Positions 26,966 through 38,300 of a stretch of 64,000 bases of DNA are shown here, in pieces. The translations under genes were made by a program, and so were the position numbers. This stretch comes from Clostridia bacterium. GTDB lineage: Bacteria > Bacillota > Clostridia > Christensenellales > UBA1242. The notes beneath the pieces were generated by a model. That model worked only from the letters and a program-made list of their open reading frames with translations, was not told the DNA's origin and did no database searches. The first letter of the stretch is position 1. Each line of letters starts with the position of its first letter. Location: positions 1-64,000 of the forward strand of contig JALOBO010000001.1 of the NCBI GenBank assembly GCA_023228225.1, written 5' to 3'.

Positions 26966-29617
26966 CTATAAGCTAAATCGCTCAACTAAGTTTTTTATTG
27001 AAGAATTGGTTTTTACTTGCTGGCTTGGTATAAATACATACTTCCATGGTTTAAGATTATTTGCTTCACAATATGTACTTGCTGTTTTACAATACTTAAC
27101 ACCTCTTTCTTTTTTTTGTATTACTAGAGAGTCAAAAAGCTTATCCTCACCTTTAATCTCAATAAGATACATACTATCTTGTGTTTCAACAACAAAATCT
27201 GGCTGATATCTGTTTCCAGCTCCATAGTATAAATCAAATTGTTTTGGAGAAGGTCTTAACCATTTAAGTACATTTTCATCACTTTCACAAACAATTGCAA
27301 ATATTTTTTCAGGATTGCTATCAAACTTATATTCAGCATGCAACGCTTTTTTGAAGCCAGTAAAAACTTGTTTTTGTAAGGTTCCATCTTCAAAATGCTC
27401 GTATAAAGAAATAGATTTTTGTCCCTTAAACTTTTCAATTGTAGGGTTATGAATTACATTGGACACTCCAACAACCTGTTCATACAAATCTACATCATCC
27501 TTAACAAAGTGTTTTTTAAGTTGATTGTAAATTCTTAAGGTTATGTCTTTTTTGTTATACATAACAATATTTCTTATTTCTTCTATTGAAAACTTCTTTT
27601 TAAAATGCTCAACCAATTGAGTTAACAATTTATAAAGCAATTCACTGCAAGCTTCATAATCAATTTCAGCTTTTGACATAAGTTCATTTAAAATATAAAT
27701 CTTAGGATCATTAACATCAAAATCAATCATTTTAGTTTGGATAACTTTGGTTTCGTTTGTAAGTAAATTTTCTATAATAGTTTCATTGTCTATTGGACTA
27801 TAATTAAATTCAGATAAATCCAAGTCAAAATCTTCGTAGGAGTAATTTGTATTGTCTTCGGTATAAACTTTTACTTGTGGAATAAAGAAGGTATTGTTTT
27901 CGTAGTTCTTCTTTTGCTCTACAATAATTCCTTTTGTGAACTTTTGAATGATATCGGCATACTCTCTTTTGTTTTTAATTTTTTCTGCCAAGTCCAAATC
28001 CTCATTCACAAGACTAGATATTTTTTTCTCAAAGTTGCTTGTATCTGAGTTGTTTTTAAAATACTCCGTTGTTTTATCAGCAACTTTTCTTGTAATATCT
28101 ATCAATAGCTCCTTTGCTTCAGCGTCAAGCTTTTCATCAACGCTTATATTATGTTGAGCCTCTGCAATTATTTGCTGTTCATACATATCAAACATTGAAA
28201 GTGTTGTTGCACTTTCCATTGGTTTAATATCTTCTGCAAAAACTGTATTTTTAACTTTAAACAGACTTGTTGGCTTGTTGGCTTCTTCAACGATTTCTTT
28301 AAATTTATCGTGTGCTGTAATATATAAACCATCTACAACGTCATCATCCACTCGTTTCCCATAAGGCAATCTAAGCCCTCTACCAATTGTTTGCTCTCTT
28401 AAGGTTTTACTTGCCGCTGTTCTTAATGGAATGATAGTGTAAAGATTATTAACATCCCAACCCTCTTTAAGCATATTAACATGAATAACAATTTCTATTG
28501 GATTTTCATAATGTTCTACTTCTAAAAGTTTTTGAATATTTTCTTCTTTTTCACTTCCACTTTGGGAGCTATTAATTTCTATTACCTTGTCTTTATATCT
28601 ACCTTGAAAAAAACTATCAGACTTTATTATATCCATAATTTCTTTTGAGTGTTCCGTGTTCTGACAAACTATTAATGCAAAAGGCTTGACTGTTTTTAAG
28701 TCATTATTTTGTGCATAGTTTTTTAATTTTACTTTAACGCGTTCGTGATTTAAAATGCCGTCATGCAACATCATTTTATCCATTTCAGTTTTGTTAAATT
28801 GCAAAACATCAATATCTCTTCTAGTTAAAGCATATGGCGTTTTCGTGTAACCATCATCAATAGCTTTCCCTAATGGATAATCGTATACAACATTTTTAAA
28901 CTTAACAGTTTTGCTTCCACTTTCGATTTGAGGAGTTGCAGTTAATTCTAGTCCTAAAACGGGTTTTAAATCGTTAATTGCATTGAATCCCGCTGTGGCT
29001 CTGTAATGATGAGACTCATCCATTAAAACAACTAAATCTTCTTGATTTGCTAGGTAATCAAAATAGCTTTCACCTAAATACTCAGATAGTTTTTTAATAT
29101 TGCCAATTTCTCTATTAAACTTTGCAATATTAAAAATGTTTATTGTAATTTCTCCCATGCCAAGTTGTCCAACAGAAAAATTAGAATAGTTGTCGCCAGT
29201 GATTATGTTTGGATAATTATTAAAACAACCAAGCCCCTTAAACACATATTTAGCAGAGTTTGGCTTTCCTAAATCTGCACATAGCTTGTTGTAAACGGTT
29301 AAGTTGGGTGCAACCACAAAAAAGTTTTTTATTCCTTTAACAGTGTATAAGTATGTAATAAATGCACCCATCAACCTGGTTTTGCCAACACCAGTTGCAA
29401 GCGCAAAAGCCAGGCTCATAAAATCTCTTTCAAAACTTGTGCAAATAGGAAACAAGTCATTAACTGTTCTTAATGCTTTTTGCAAGTCTATTTCCTTGTC
29501 TAGTTCTATTTCTTGTAAAATTGTATCTAGCACAACCAGACTGTGTTTTTGAGGTTTTCTTAGACTCATTGTTCCGCTAATGTAATTTACATCATATTCT
29601 TCATAGGTTCTATTCAT
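26966..29617 (-). CDS. res: Type III restriction enzyme, Res subunit
   Basis: Res is the ATP-dependent translocating nuclease of type III systems and cuts only when bound to Mod. The 883-residue protein has a superfamily 2 helicase core: Walker A ATGVGKT near residue 73, DESHH (motif II) near residue 200, LTATPQ (motif III), and the QTIGRGLRLP motif VI near residue 410. A C-terminal PD-(D/E)xK nuclease has its core YQPDFVV...YLIEIKGED near residues 820-845. All motifs look intact and length is normal. The ATG follows GAGGAAGAGG inside the end of mod, overlapping it by 8 bp. Confidence 0.95.
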   Translation of the reverse strand: MNRTYEEYDVNYISGTMSLRKPQKHSLVVLDTILQEIELDKEIDLQKALRTVNDLFPICTSFERDFMSLAFALATGVGKTRLMGAFITYLYTVKGIKNFFVVAPNLTVYNKLCADLGKPNSAKYVFKGLGCFNNYPNIITGDNYSNFSVGQLGMGEITINIFNIAKFNREIGNIKKLSEYLGESYFDYLANQEDLVVLMDESHHYRATAGFNAINDLKPVLGLELTATPQIESGSKTVKFKNVVYDYPLGKAIDDGYTKTPYALTRRDIDVLQFNKTEMDKMMLHDGILNHERVKVKLKNYAQNNDLKTVKPFALIVCQNTEHSKEIMDIIKSDSFFQGRYKDKVIEINSSQSGSEKEENIQKLLEVEHYENPIEIVIHVNMLKEGWDVNNLYTIIPLRTAASKTLREQTIGRGLRLPYGKRVDDDVVDGLYITAHDKFKEIVEEANKPTSLFKVKNTVFAEDIKPMESATTLSMFDMYEQQIIAEAQHNISVDEKLDAEAKELLIDITRKVADKTTEYFKNNSDTSNFEKKISSLVNEDLDLAEKIKNKREYADIIQKFTKGIIVEQKKNYENNTFFIPQVKVYTEDNTNYSYEDFDLDLSEFNYSPIDNETIIENLLTNETKVIQTKMIDFDVNDPKIYILNELMSKAEIDYEACSELLYKLLTQLVEHFKKKFSIEEIRNIVMYNKKDITLRIYNQLKKHFVKDDVDLYEQVVGVSNVIHNPTIEKFKGQKSISLYEHFEDGTLQKQVFTGFKKALHAEYKFDSNPEKIFAIVCESDENVLKWLRPSPKQFDLYYGAGNRYQPDFVVETQDSMYLIEIKGEDKLFDSLVIQKKERGVKYCKTASTYCEANNLKPWKYVFIPSQQVKTNSSIKNLVERFSL

Positions 29618-31310
29618 TATCCTCTTCCTCCTCGTCTAATTGGGGAACAGAAATAATGTTTAAATTATAATTTTCTTTTCCAAACTCGCATCGCCCAAGC
29701 AAAGTGTTTGGTATTTTTTTAATAGTAATGTTTTTAAACGCTTTTTCCAATCCTGCTTCAAATGTCTTACATGCAATCACCAAATGCTCGTTTTCTTTCA
29801 TTTGTGAGTGAATTGAAGTTAAGTAGTTTAGTGTTATTAACTGAGTTGTGGTATAAATGTATGCATTTTCAGAGGATTTACCTTGCTTCCAAAAAACTTC
29901 TGGGCTTGGGTTATATTGATAATTTTCATGTTTTGCCATAGCTGCTGCAAGCATATCCGCATTATATTCTTTATTGATAACTGGGTTACCAAAAACATCC
30001 TTTTTAATAAGCGTTGGAGCAAGTTCATAAAATTTATAACTTCCGCCGCCAACCCAATTTACGCCTTTACTAATCCCACCTTGATCAGTTCCAACCAGAA
30101 CAGAGTCTAGCCTTGGTTTGCAGTGAGTATAGGCGTGATCACCTAACTCAATACCTATCCATTTTCTGCCCATTTTATGAGCAACAGCGGCTGTTGATCC
30201 AGAGCCAAGAAATGAGTCTAATACTATATCCTTTTTTTGTGTTGCTGAAGATAAAATTCTATGTATAAGTTTTTCTGGCTTTTTTCCATTTGGAAAGAAA
30301 ACGCCTCCTTCTTGCCCAACACCACCAGTGGTTACTATATCACTCCATTGGTCGCCTAAATATATACTATTGTTTGTTTCTGCAAAAACAATTTCTAATC
30401 TAGCCGTTTTTGTTTGTTTGTTAAAATCACTTTTTATAAGAACATTTTTACCGCTAGCATTTTTAACAATAGATAAATCGTTTTTAAAACTCTCATTAAT
30501 TATTCTTTTATATAATGAATGATTAGGCTTAGTAGCAACTATTCTATATGAATTCTCAATTTTCCATTCTAAAGTATCTGATATATTTTTTTCCGATAAG
30601 AACTTCTTTAATGATACAAGATTTAATTTTTCAATATTGTTTAAAATAATTTCTCCATTTGAATTCGTATAATTATCATACATCTCTCTTGTAAATTCTG
30701 GGATGATATAGTTATACTCATTGTCCCATTTAGATTTTGAAATTTTAGGAATATCTAATTTGTAAGTATCTTTATTTTTTGCATATATAAGTATATATTC
30801 CTTTATTTTAGGAAATTTCTTACCGTTTATAGCAGCGGTCATTTTTACGCCTGATAAATTACTCATATTAACAACTATCATATTTATAAAGTTAACCCTG
30901 CCAAAAACTTCATCACATAAGACTTTTAGATAAGCTTGTTCAATATCATCAATTTGTATGAAAATCAATCCATTTTCTGATAATAGGTTTTTTTAAATTT
31001 CCAACCTAGGTTTCATTAATCCAAGCCAAATACTATGTTCTAGATTATCATCATAGTGTTCAAAAGCCGAACCAGTGTTATATGGTGGGTCTATATAAAT
31101 GCATTTTATCTTTCCAGCATAGTCTTGTTCTAGTGCTTTTAGTGCAAGCAAGTTATCTCCATGTATTAAAAGGTTGTCATGCGTTGCGTTCTCATTTTCA
31201 ATTTCTGACTTAAAACTTAATTCAGGTCTTTCAATTAAAATTCTAGGCTCTAAATTAATTTTTTCATTTTTACCTATCCAAGTTAATTCTAGTTTTGTTT
31301 TACTGCTCAT
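29610..31310 (-). pseudogene. mod: Type III DNA methyltransferase (mod), interrupted by an in-frame stop
   Basis: Mod recognises DNA and methylates adenine. The N-terminal part (30993-31310, 105 residues) carries motif IV, DPPYNTGSAF (Asp74). The remainder (29610-30992) carries the S-adenosylmethionine motif FLGSGST and the target-recognition region. The order DPPY before FxGxG is that of beta-class type III enzymes. The two parts are in the same frame, separated only by TAA at 30993-30995. Reading Leu (TTA) there gives the continuous sequence RLEI-L-KNLLSENGLIFIQIDD, so one T-to-A change explains the break. The only near start downstream is a TTG without a ribosome-binding site. A sequencing error next to the A7 run is the alternative. 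Confidence 0.85.
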
Positions 31311-31324
31311 TATGTTCTCCTTAT

Positions 31325-31918
31325 CTATTTATCTGTGTGTATATGGGCATGTAGCCCAAGTTTAGTTTCTTTTTCAATTTCAAGCTTATTATCAGTTCCA
31401 CCAATTATGCTTTCTTTTGCTTTAATGTTTTGAACCTGTGTATTGTTGGTAACGTTATTTATGGTTGTGCTTAAGCTAGTTGCGACAGGTTCTTTTGTTG
31501 TAAAAGTAAACTTATCTAGTGGTAAAGTTAAATTCTCCTCATTGAATAAACAGTTAAAGGCATCACCATTTAAGTCAATGTTATCAATGAAATACTTTTG
31601 GTTTTTTTGATCAGTAAAGTGGCTTATTGTTGACTTATCTAGTTCATGGTTTACTTTAAGGGTTTTGTTTTCTAAATCATATAAACATTTAACCTCTTTT
31701 TCTGCACCGTTGTTATAATGGATTTTAAAAGGTTTGGCCTCTTTGTTGTATTCTGTTATTAAAAAATCTTTTTTTGTTTTTTCTAATTTCAAATATTCTT
31801 TTTTTGCTTTTTCTTTATCATAAATATTTTTAGCAAAGCCATAAACACCTTTTGCTCCAGACACTATTTTAGTCTCTGCCGTTTTAGCTAGTTTGCTTAT
31901 TGAGTCTTTTAATCCCAT
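31325..31918 (-). CDS. Hypothetical protein in the restriction operon
   Basis: A 197-residue protein I do not recognise. The N-terminal 60 residues are Lys/Ala-rich and helical (SISKLAKTAETK...). The middle is beta-rich and the tail has low-complexity Asn/Thr sequence ending HAHIHTDK. No signal peptide or membrane segment. It lies 14 bp before mod and 32 bp after fic on the same strand, so it belongs to the same transcript. It may be an accessory or immunity-type factor; this rests on location only. Confidence 0.6.
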   Translation of the reverse strand: MGLKDSISKLAKTAETKIVSGAKGVYGFAKNIYDKEKAKKEYLKLEKTKKDFLITEYNKEAKPFKIHYNNGAEKEVKCLYDLENKTLKVNHELDKSTISHFTDQKNQKYFIDNIDLNGDAFNCLFNEENLTLPLDKFTFTTKEPVATSLSTTINNVTNNTQVQNIKAKESIIGGTDNKLEIEKETKLGLHAHIHTDK

Positions 31919-31950
31919 AACAATTTCCCCTTTTTTATAAAATCATTTGT

Positions 31951-33000
31951 TTAGTTTGTTTTTATATAATTTGTGTTTTTCCCTGCACCAATTTTTTCTA
32001 TAAAACCTTCATCTAGTAAAGACTTCAGTGTCATTTCTATCATCGCTTCGCTAATATGGGGTAGCAGCGCTTTAATTTCTTTTTTGGATATTTTTCCTAG
32101 TTTTGTTATAAACACATTTTTAATTTGCTCTGCTTTTGATAATTTGAAACTTTCAACTGTGATTACCCTTTCTTCAAATTGTTTGTAAGCATTTAAGATA
32201 ATTTTTAAAATGTATTCAACAAAATGCATTGGGTCATTTTGGTTTTCATGCCATGCGTACGAACTTCGTTCTAGCACATCATAGTAATCTTCTTTGGTGG
32301 TTGCTATTATTTTTTCTAAACTAATATATTTACCAACCACAAAATCATTTTGATATAGCAATAAAAGTGTTAATAGCCTACTCATGCGTCCATTACCATC
32401 ATTAAAAGGATGGATGCACAAAAAGTCCAATATAAATATTGGAATCAAAATTAGTGGTTCTACTTGTAATTTGTTTTTTGCATTTGCATATTCTATGCAA
32501 ACTTTTTCCATGGCATCGGGTGTTAAGTATGCTTCTAATGGAGCAAACTTAATTCTTTTGTTGCCCAGGCTATCTTCTTCTTGAATTAAATTATCGGTGT
32601 TTTTAAACTTGCCAGCCCATTGACCTGTTGAGTATTGATATAAATCTCTGTGTAGTTGCAAAATAAAATTTGGCGATACTTTTATATGTTCGTAATTTTC
32701 GTGAATAGTTTTAAGAACATCTCTATATCCCATTATTTCTTCTTCATCTCTTGTTTTAGGCATAGTTTTTTCTTGCATAATTTCATTGATTCTTTTTTCA
32801 GTGGTAACGATGCCTTCAATTCTGTTTGAAGCTTCTGTACTTTGAACTTTTGCTATGCTAACTAAACTTTCAAGGCTGTCGGTTTTTTGCACTAAAAATA
32901 AGTTCTGTTTCCCTTTGTGTTCATAAATTTCAGAAATTAAACTTAAAACACTTGAACTGAACTTGCTATCTAATATCTTTGAATAATCAAAATTTTTCAA
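31951..33000 (-). CDS. fic: Fic family AMP-transferase with self-inhibitory motif
   Basis: Fic proteins usually transfer AMP from ATP to a target hydroxyl. The 349-residue protein has the complete catalytic motif HPFNDGNGR at residues 197-205. An N-terminal inhibitory helix with S-x-x-x-E-G (Ser58-Glu62-Gly63) makes it a class II, self-inhibited Fic. The C-terminal ~80 residues form a winged-helix-like domain (KAEQIKNVFITKLGKISKKEIKALLP). The start is TTG at 33000, behind AAGAGG. It is the first gene of the fic-unknown-mod-res operon. Repeats around its start suggest that it represses its own promoter. Target unknown. Confidence 0.9.
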   Translation of the reverse strand: MKNFDYSKILDSKFSSSVLSLISEIYEHKGKQNLFLVQKTDSLESLVSIAKVQSTEASNRIEGIVTTEKRINEIMQEKTMPKTRDEEEIMGYRDVLKTIHENYEHIKVSPNFILQLHRDLYQYSTGQWAGKFKNTDNLIQEEDSLGNKRIKFAPLEAYLTPDAMEKVCIEYANAKNKLQVEPLILIPIFILDFLCIHPFNDGNGRMSRLLTLLLLYQNDFVVGKYISLEKIIATTKEDYYDVLERSSYAWHENQNDPMHFVEYILKIILNAYKQFEERVITVESFKLSKAEQIKNVFITKLGKISKKEIKALLPHISEAMIEMTLKSLLDEGFIEKIGAGKNTNYIKTN

Positions 33001-33074
33001 TCTGCCTACACCTCTTTGCTTTCTGCATAAAGATTATCATATATTAGGCAGAATGGCAACAAAATTAGGCAGAA
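33001..33074 (-). promoter_or_regulatory. Operator repeats at the fic promoter
   Basis: ATTAGGCAGAA occurs at 33043-33053 and 33064-33074, 21 bp apart (two helical turns). An inverted copy, TCTGCCTA, at 33001-33008 abuts the start codon. Two direct copies flanking the promoter area and one inverted copy at the start are consistent with an autoregulator. Confidence 0.5.
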
Positions 33075-33144
33075 AACACATAATATAAAATAAAAAAACC
33101 TCATTAGTCTATACTGTTTGAAACTAGCGGTATTTACTAAATAA

Positions 33145-33187
33145 AGAGTATAGATCAGGGATATCCTTGAAATATACTCTTTTTTTA
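33145..33187. terminator. Terminator of the surface-protein operon
   Basis: An 8-bp stem AGAGTATA/TATACTCT (33145-33152/33173-33180) encloses a smaller stem around GGATATCC. A T7 run follows on the plus strand and a T-rich run on the minus strand. It lies directly after the M6 protease stop. Confidence 0.75.
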
Positions 33188-33200
33188 CAGTTTTGATTGG

Positions 33201-35315
33201 CTATATATTGTAATGTATATTCTTTTTATGATGTTTTTTATAGAAAATAACATAAATGATTGTAAATAATACTAATAAAATTAGTACAATTATAATATAA
33301 AAAAATACATTACACGAAGTTGAAGTTTCAGTTTTTATATATTTCACATAAATGGGTATAATTAATGTTTTTTCAGGCTTATTTGGAGTGTTTGGGATAG
33401 ATATTTCTATATTTGAAGTTACAATGTAGGTATTAAGAAAACTATTTAATTTAATATACTCGCTTGAAATCAATTCTCCACCACTATCAATATTTGTGTT
33501 AAAATTCGTAATATAAGTCGTGTATAAATCCATTACTTCAATTCTTCCACTTGCGTAAACTAATTGCAATTCTACGCCCGCAAGTTTGCCTTCTATTACA
33601 TTTGCAGTTTCACCATAATTATAAGTTGTTTTTGTTGGATTAGAATTAACATTAACAAATTTTATATAATCTAAAATATTGGTTTGACAAGATATATCCA
33701 CACCTAATATTTTATTTTTTATTTGAATATTTGATTGCCCAATATTGTTTAATTTTAAAATTAAGTTTTCTAATATTTCAACATTACTATTATTTGCATT
33801 GATTTGCCAACAATCACTGCCTATTGTAGTATTATACGATAAATTAAGGCTATCAATATCATCAATAAAAAGTGTTTGAACTTCATCACAAGTTACTGTA
33901 ATATTTTCATTGGGCGCAACTACAAAAAAAGTTATTTCACCATTCTCTTCTTGTTCTATACTAATACATATTTTTGTATTTTCGCCATTACTTGAAAAAA
34001 TGCAATTTGAATTATAACTAAGATTATTATTCACACTGCCAAGTGCATCGTAAATATTGTTATTTGGCAAAGTGTTGTTTAATGATAATGCAGAATATCT
34101 TAAATTTTCACGAGTTCTTAAACTTAAATTTTCCAAGTTTGAAACTCCTGGCGAATAAACATAAACTTGGTCAGGAAATGAAACATTATTATATCTTGCA
34201 TTTACATTACCTGTTTGAATGTCAGGTTGAACCCTGTAAACAATCAAACCACTTTGCTCCAACATAGTATCATACTTGCTATTTGTGCCACTATGATCAC
34301 GATATTCAATATAAATCCATTCATCAATATAATTTCCATTATAAAAATATCTCGTTTTAATTTTGTATGCCACCGTGCTTGAAGTATCTTCTTTAAGTTC
34401 GGTAACACTTTTTAAAGTATAACTTCCACTATCGGTAATTTCAGTTATTTGACTATCATCAAGTGCGTTAATTTGCTTTCTGGTGTAAGATAATGGATAT
34501 TGAGGAATATCCGTTTGCGTTTGCATTATATCCCAATTTCCAACTGGAACGCTATCTCCAACCCCATGATATAAATCATAAGCACCTAAAATATGCGCTT
34601 GTTCGTGGCAAATAGTTCCTACGGTAAATTTATCTTGAACATGCATTGTAAAGTTGTTTAAAAATGCAGTATTAGAATTTTGTGAAAATCCAAAACTGTA
34701 ATCAACATTTTCTATTGTTTCGGGTAAATAACTAAATAATTCACTAAAATTTTGTTTTTGAGACCATAATATAGAGTTTTGCACTGCTTGCCCACATAAA
34801 ACAAACATTACACTATCCACAAAATTATCATTGTCAATATCAGTTATGGTGGTGTTTATATATTCTTTTGCCTCAAATAACGCATCATATATGAGTAACG
34901 CTTGTCTAGGATATTTGATACTTGGAAGTGTAACATTATAGTATTGAGCATTGTTAGGAGCAGTGTAACAAAATACTTTATCGTAATCATCATAGAGCAC
35001 TTCGCTATTAAAAGTATATTTATTATTACTTATTTCATTATAATAATCATAAAGACTGCTCGTTCCATTTGTTCCATTTAATTTGTCGTAAAATTCATTG
35101 CCTTGTTCAAAATTAAAATTCCCAAAAGAATTATCTTGAAAGTTTATAAAAATAACTATGTTAACATATTCAATTGTATTACTATATGCATTAACAGTGT
35201 TTTTTAAACCCATGTAATCACAAGATAAAGAGCCCACACATGATAATAAAATTATAACGAATAATAATATACAATTAAATAAACTAATTTTATCTTTATG
35301 TAAGTTTTTTTCCAT
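33201..35315 (-). CDS. Membrane-anchored M6 family metalloprotease (immune inhibitor A-like)
   Basis: A secreted zinc protease held in the membrane. The 704-residue protein has an N-terminal hydrophobic signal (about residues 12-34). The M6 catalytic site HEQAHILGAYD is near residue 238 (HExxHxxGxxD, with Glu as base and His/His/Asp as zinc ligands). A beta-rich C-terminal part of about 300 residues is followed by a membrane helix (about 670-695) and a basic tail. Unlike Bacillus InhA it keeps the helix as anchor. It is the last gene of a three-gene operon, 1 bp after the MBG/LRR gene. Its likely substrates are host proteins or its own giant partners, which is inference. Confidence 0.88.
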   Translation of the reverse strand: MEKNLHKDKISLFNCILLFVIILLSCVGSLSCDYMGLKNTVNAYSNTIEYVNIVIFINFQDNSFGNFNFEQGNEFYDKLNGTNGTSSLYDYYNEISNNKYTFNSEVLYDDYDKVFCYTAPNNAQYYNVTLPSIKYPRQALLIYDALFEAKEYINTTITDIDNDNFVDSVMFVLCGQAVQNSILWSQKQNFSELFSYLPETIENVDYSFGFSQNSNTAFLNNFTMHVQDKFTVGTICHEQAHILGAYDLYHGVGDSVPVGNWDIMQTQTDIPQYPLSYTRKQINALDDSQITEITDSGSYTLKSVTELKEDTSSTVAYKIKTRYFYNGNYIDEWIYIEYRDHSGTNSKYDTMLEQSGLIVYRVQPDIQTGNVNARYNNVSFPDQVYVYSPGVSNLENLSLRTRENLRYSALSLNNTLPNNNIYDALGSVNNNLSYNSNCIFSSNGENTKICISIEQEENGEITFFVVAPNENITVTCDEVQTLFIDDIDSLNLSYNTTIGSDCWQINANNSNVEILENLILKLNNIGQSNIQIKNKILGVDISCQTNILDYIKFVNVNSNPTKTTYNYGETANVIEGKLAGVELQLVYASGRIEVMDLYTTYITNFNTNIDSGGELISSEYIKLNSFLNTYIVTSNIEISIPNTPNKPEKTLIIPIYVKYIKTETSTSCNVFFYIIIVLILLVLFTIIYVIFYKKHHKKNIHYNI

Positions 35316-35316
35316 A

Positions 35317-38300
35317 CTAATTATTCCAATTTATACTGTAGAAATTTGTATTATCGTAATAATTCCAATGGTAATTAATGTCGTTAAGAGTTTCAAAATA
35401 AGTTGCTGAGCAATTAATATTTATAGTTAATCCTGCATCACAATCATAGAAAATATATTCTTCTAATTCTATAATATCTGCACCTATTATAGCACTTTCT
35501 AAATGTAAACAATTTGTAAACGCATAAACACTTATTTTTTGAATGCTAGTTAATTCTATATTTGATAACTTGGTATTATTAAAAGCATATTCTCCTATTT
35601 CAAGTACACTATTTAAAGCGATTGTAATTAAACTAGAACAGTTATAAAATGCGTAAGCACCTATGTTTTTTATATTACTTGGTAAAGAAATCGATTCAAG
35701 ATTTACACAATTTTCAAAAGTTGCCATTGGAATGATATCAAAATCAATATGAGTAGATGTAGATAAAATTACAGTTTTTAAATTTGAACAACCAGAAAAA
35801 GCCGATTCACCAAGTCCTATTAAACCCTCTGACATAATAACACTTTTTAATTCTTTGTTATTTAAAAATGCTTCATTGCCAATGCCAAGTAATGAAGTAG
35901 GCAAGCTACTTAAATTTAATACGTAGCAATTTTTAAAGGCACCATTACCAATATTAAGAACAGAGTTTGGTATATTCACTGTGGTCAAAAATTCGCAATT
36001 TTCGAACAAAGAATTATTTATATTTTTCAAATTGTTTGGTAGAGTTATAGTGGTCAATTTTGTACAATTTTTGAATGCTGAATCTCCTATTGTCTGTATG
36101 CTATTTGGCAAATTGATGCTTACCAATTTAACACAATCCAAAAAGGCATTTTTACCTATAGTAATTATATTTTGATATAGAGTTATACCAGTTAATTCAG
36201 TTTGTCCTTTAAACGCACTGCTAGGTATTTGTTGCAAATTTTCATTTAATTCTATATCGCCAATTACATTGTCAACAAAAAGTATATTTGTAAAATTGGT
36301 TGTGTAATAAATATTATTTTGTTTTTGTATCCATGTGTTATTAGTATTTACAATCAATTCAATATCAAAACTATTTATGTTACCATCAAATTTTGTTAAA
36401 CTGCTAGGTAAAACAAGATATCCCGTTAAACTTACATCTTCGCTTAAAATTATTTTAGTAACTGGTGTTTCGTTATAGATATAAGCAATGGCACAATCCG
36501 TGATATTGCTTGATATTGTTGCTGTAAAGTTTCCGTTTCCATCATCAGCATAAGTAATACCAATAGTAGTTGGCTCTAACACTTGAAATTTTTTAGTTGA
36601 GTTTACAAATAAATTGTAATTATCTGTAATTAAATTTGAACAATCAAAATCGTATTCACCAACTATTTCTCCTTCCACCCTTGTCAATTCTCCTGAATAA
36701 GATAATTCGCTCAAATCAGCATCTGCAAAATTAAATAAAAGACTTGGTTCTAAATCGCCAAAAACTTTACACCAATTAAGAGGTAAGATTTCTGCACTTG
36801 CTTTTGATATAGTAAATTTTTGATTACTTTCTAAAAAGGAATAGTTGTCACTGATTAAAGTACTAAAAATAAAGTCATAATCGCCTGCATTTTCGCCAGT
36901 TTCTCTTGTTATGGTTCCACCTATTAGGGCAATGGTATCACTGCCAATAAACCCATCTGCCGAGAATTCAAATGGTGATTCAGTTTCTCCATATACCTTG
37001 TTAAGGAACTCATTATCAATAGTTATTGTTAAAGGTTTCTTTAATATTTCATATTGAACAGAATTATCTATTGAGAGTTGATAATTTACACTAGAAATTG
37101 TATTTAAATCTCCAACAATTTCAACATCATATAATCCCGCATTTTCGCCAATTTCTCTTGTTATGCTTTCAACATCAAAAACATTATATAACAGGTCGCC
37201 ACCAACAAGCCCTACGCCTTCAATTGATAGCTCACTATCAGTTTCGCCATAAATTTTATTTTGGTTTGATGATAATTTTACTATTAGTTCTTTCTTTTCT
37301 ATATTTATTGTTTCAATCAATTCATCGGCAGTATAGTTATTATCTAACAGTATAATTTTAACACTATACTCACCAGTATCTATTGGTTTAGAACTGGAAT
37401 AAATAGTTGCATCACTTTTTTTATACATAACTTGATAAGTTAAATTTGATGGTTCTATTAAGTTTGAAATATCTAAATTTTCACCACTATAAGTGAATGT
37501 TGTTGTATTTAATTGCATTTGCGTTTGTGCCTTATTAATTGTAATTGTTGCACCCAAACTTGTACCCGAATAATTTTGCTCATCTAATACGGCTACAACA
37601 TCTTCATAAACATTAGCATCACGAAAAGTTGTTACAAAACCATTATAATAGAAAAGATAATTTAGGTTATTTAAATTTTCTACCGTTGGTAGTGGTGTTT
37701 TTACTTGCCCGTCATAATCAAATTCTGAATCTCCAAAAACAACATCAACCGGTTTTTTATTTATGGTAAAAATTGTTGTTGCACTTGTTATACAAATAGA
37801 GTTTTCAATTCTTGCAACTACGGTGTAATTCCCTGCATTTACAGGTAAAGCACTACTTCCATTGTAGGTGTATGTAATTTCAGCATCGCTCAACTCACAA
37901 AACGCCCTAATACTATGTGTATTCCCGTCATAAACAGGATTACTATCTGGTGTTTCAAAAGTTAATGCCATTTGTATAATATTTATAGAAAATGTTTTTG
38001 ATTGAATTATATTGCCTTTTGTACCTGTAATTATTACAGTATACTGCCCAATTTGCACAGGTAGAGTTATTTCGCCATTAAAGGTGTAGGTATATTCCAC
38101 ACCTTCTGTTGGATTTGTTACATAAAATTCAATAGGATTGCCATTATAGTAAAAACTTTCGCCGTTGTGTGAAAAATTAAATTCTTGCCCAGTTAGCAAA
38201 CCAGTGAATAAAACTATCATTGCAGAAACAATAGTCATTATTGAAGCGATAAAAATTATTAAAAACTTTTTATTTTTAAAAGCCTTTATAATTTTAAATA

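Noticed and set aside
30968..30995. Frameshift in mod, or a separate second methylase gene
   Set aside because: Both parts are in the same frame and the motifs complement each other across one TAA codon; the downstream part starts with a TTG without a ribosome-binding site.
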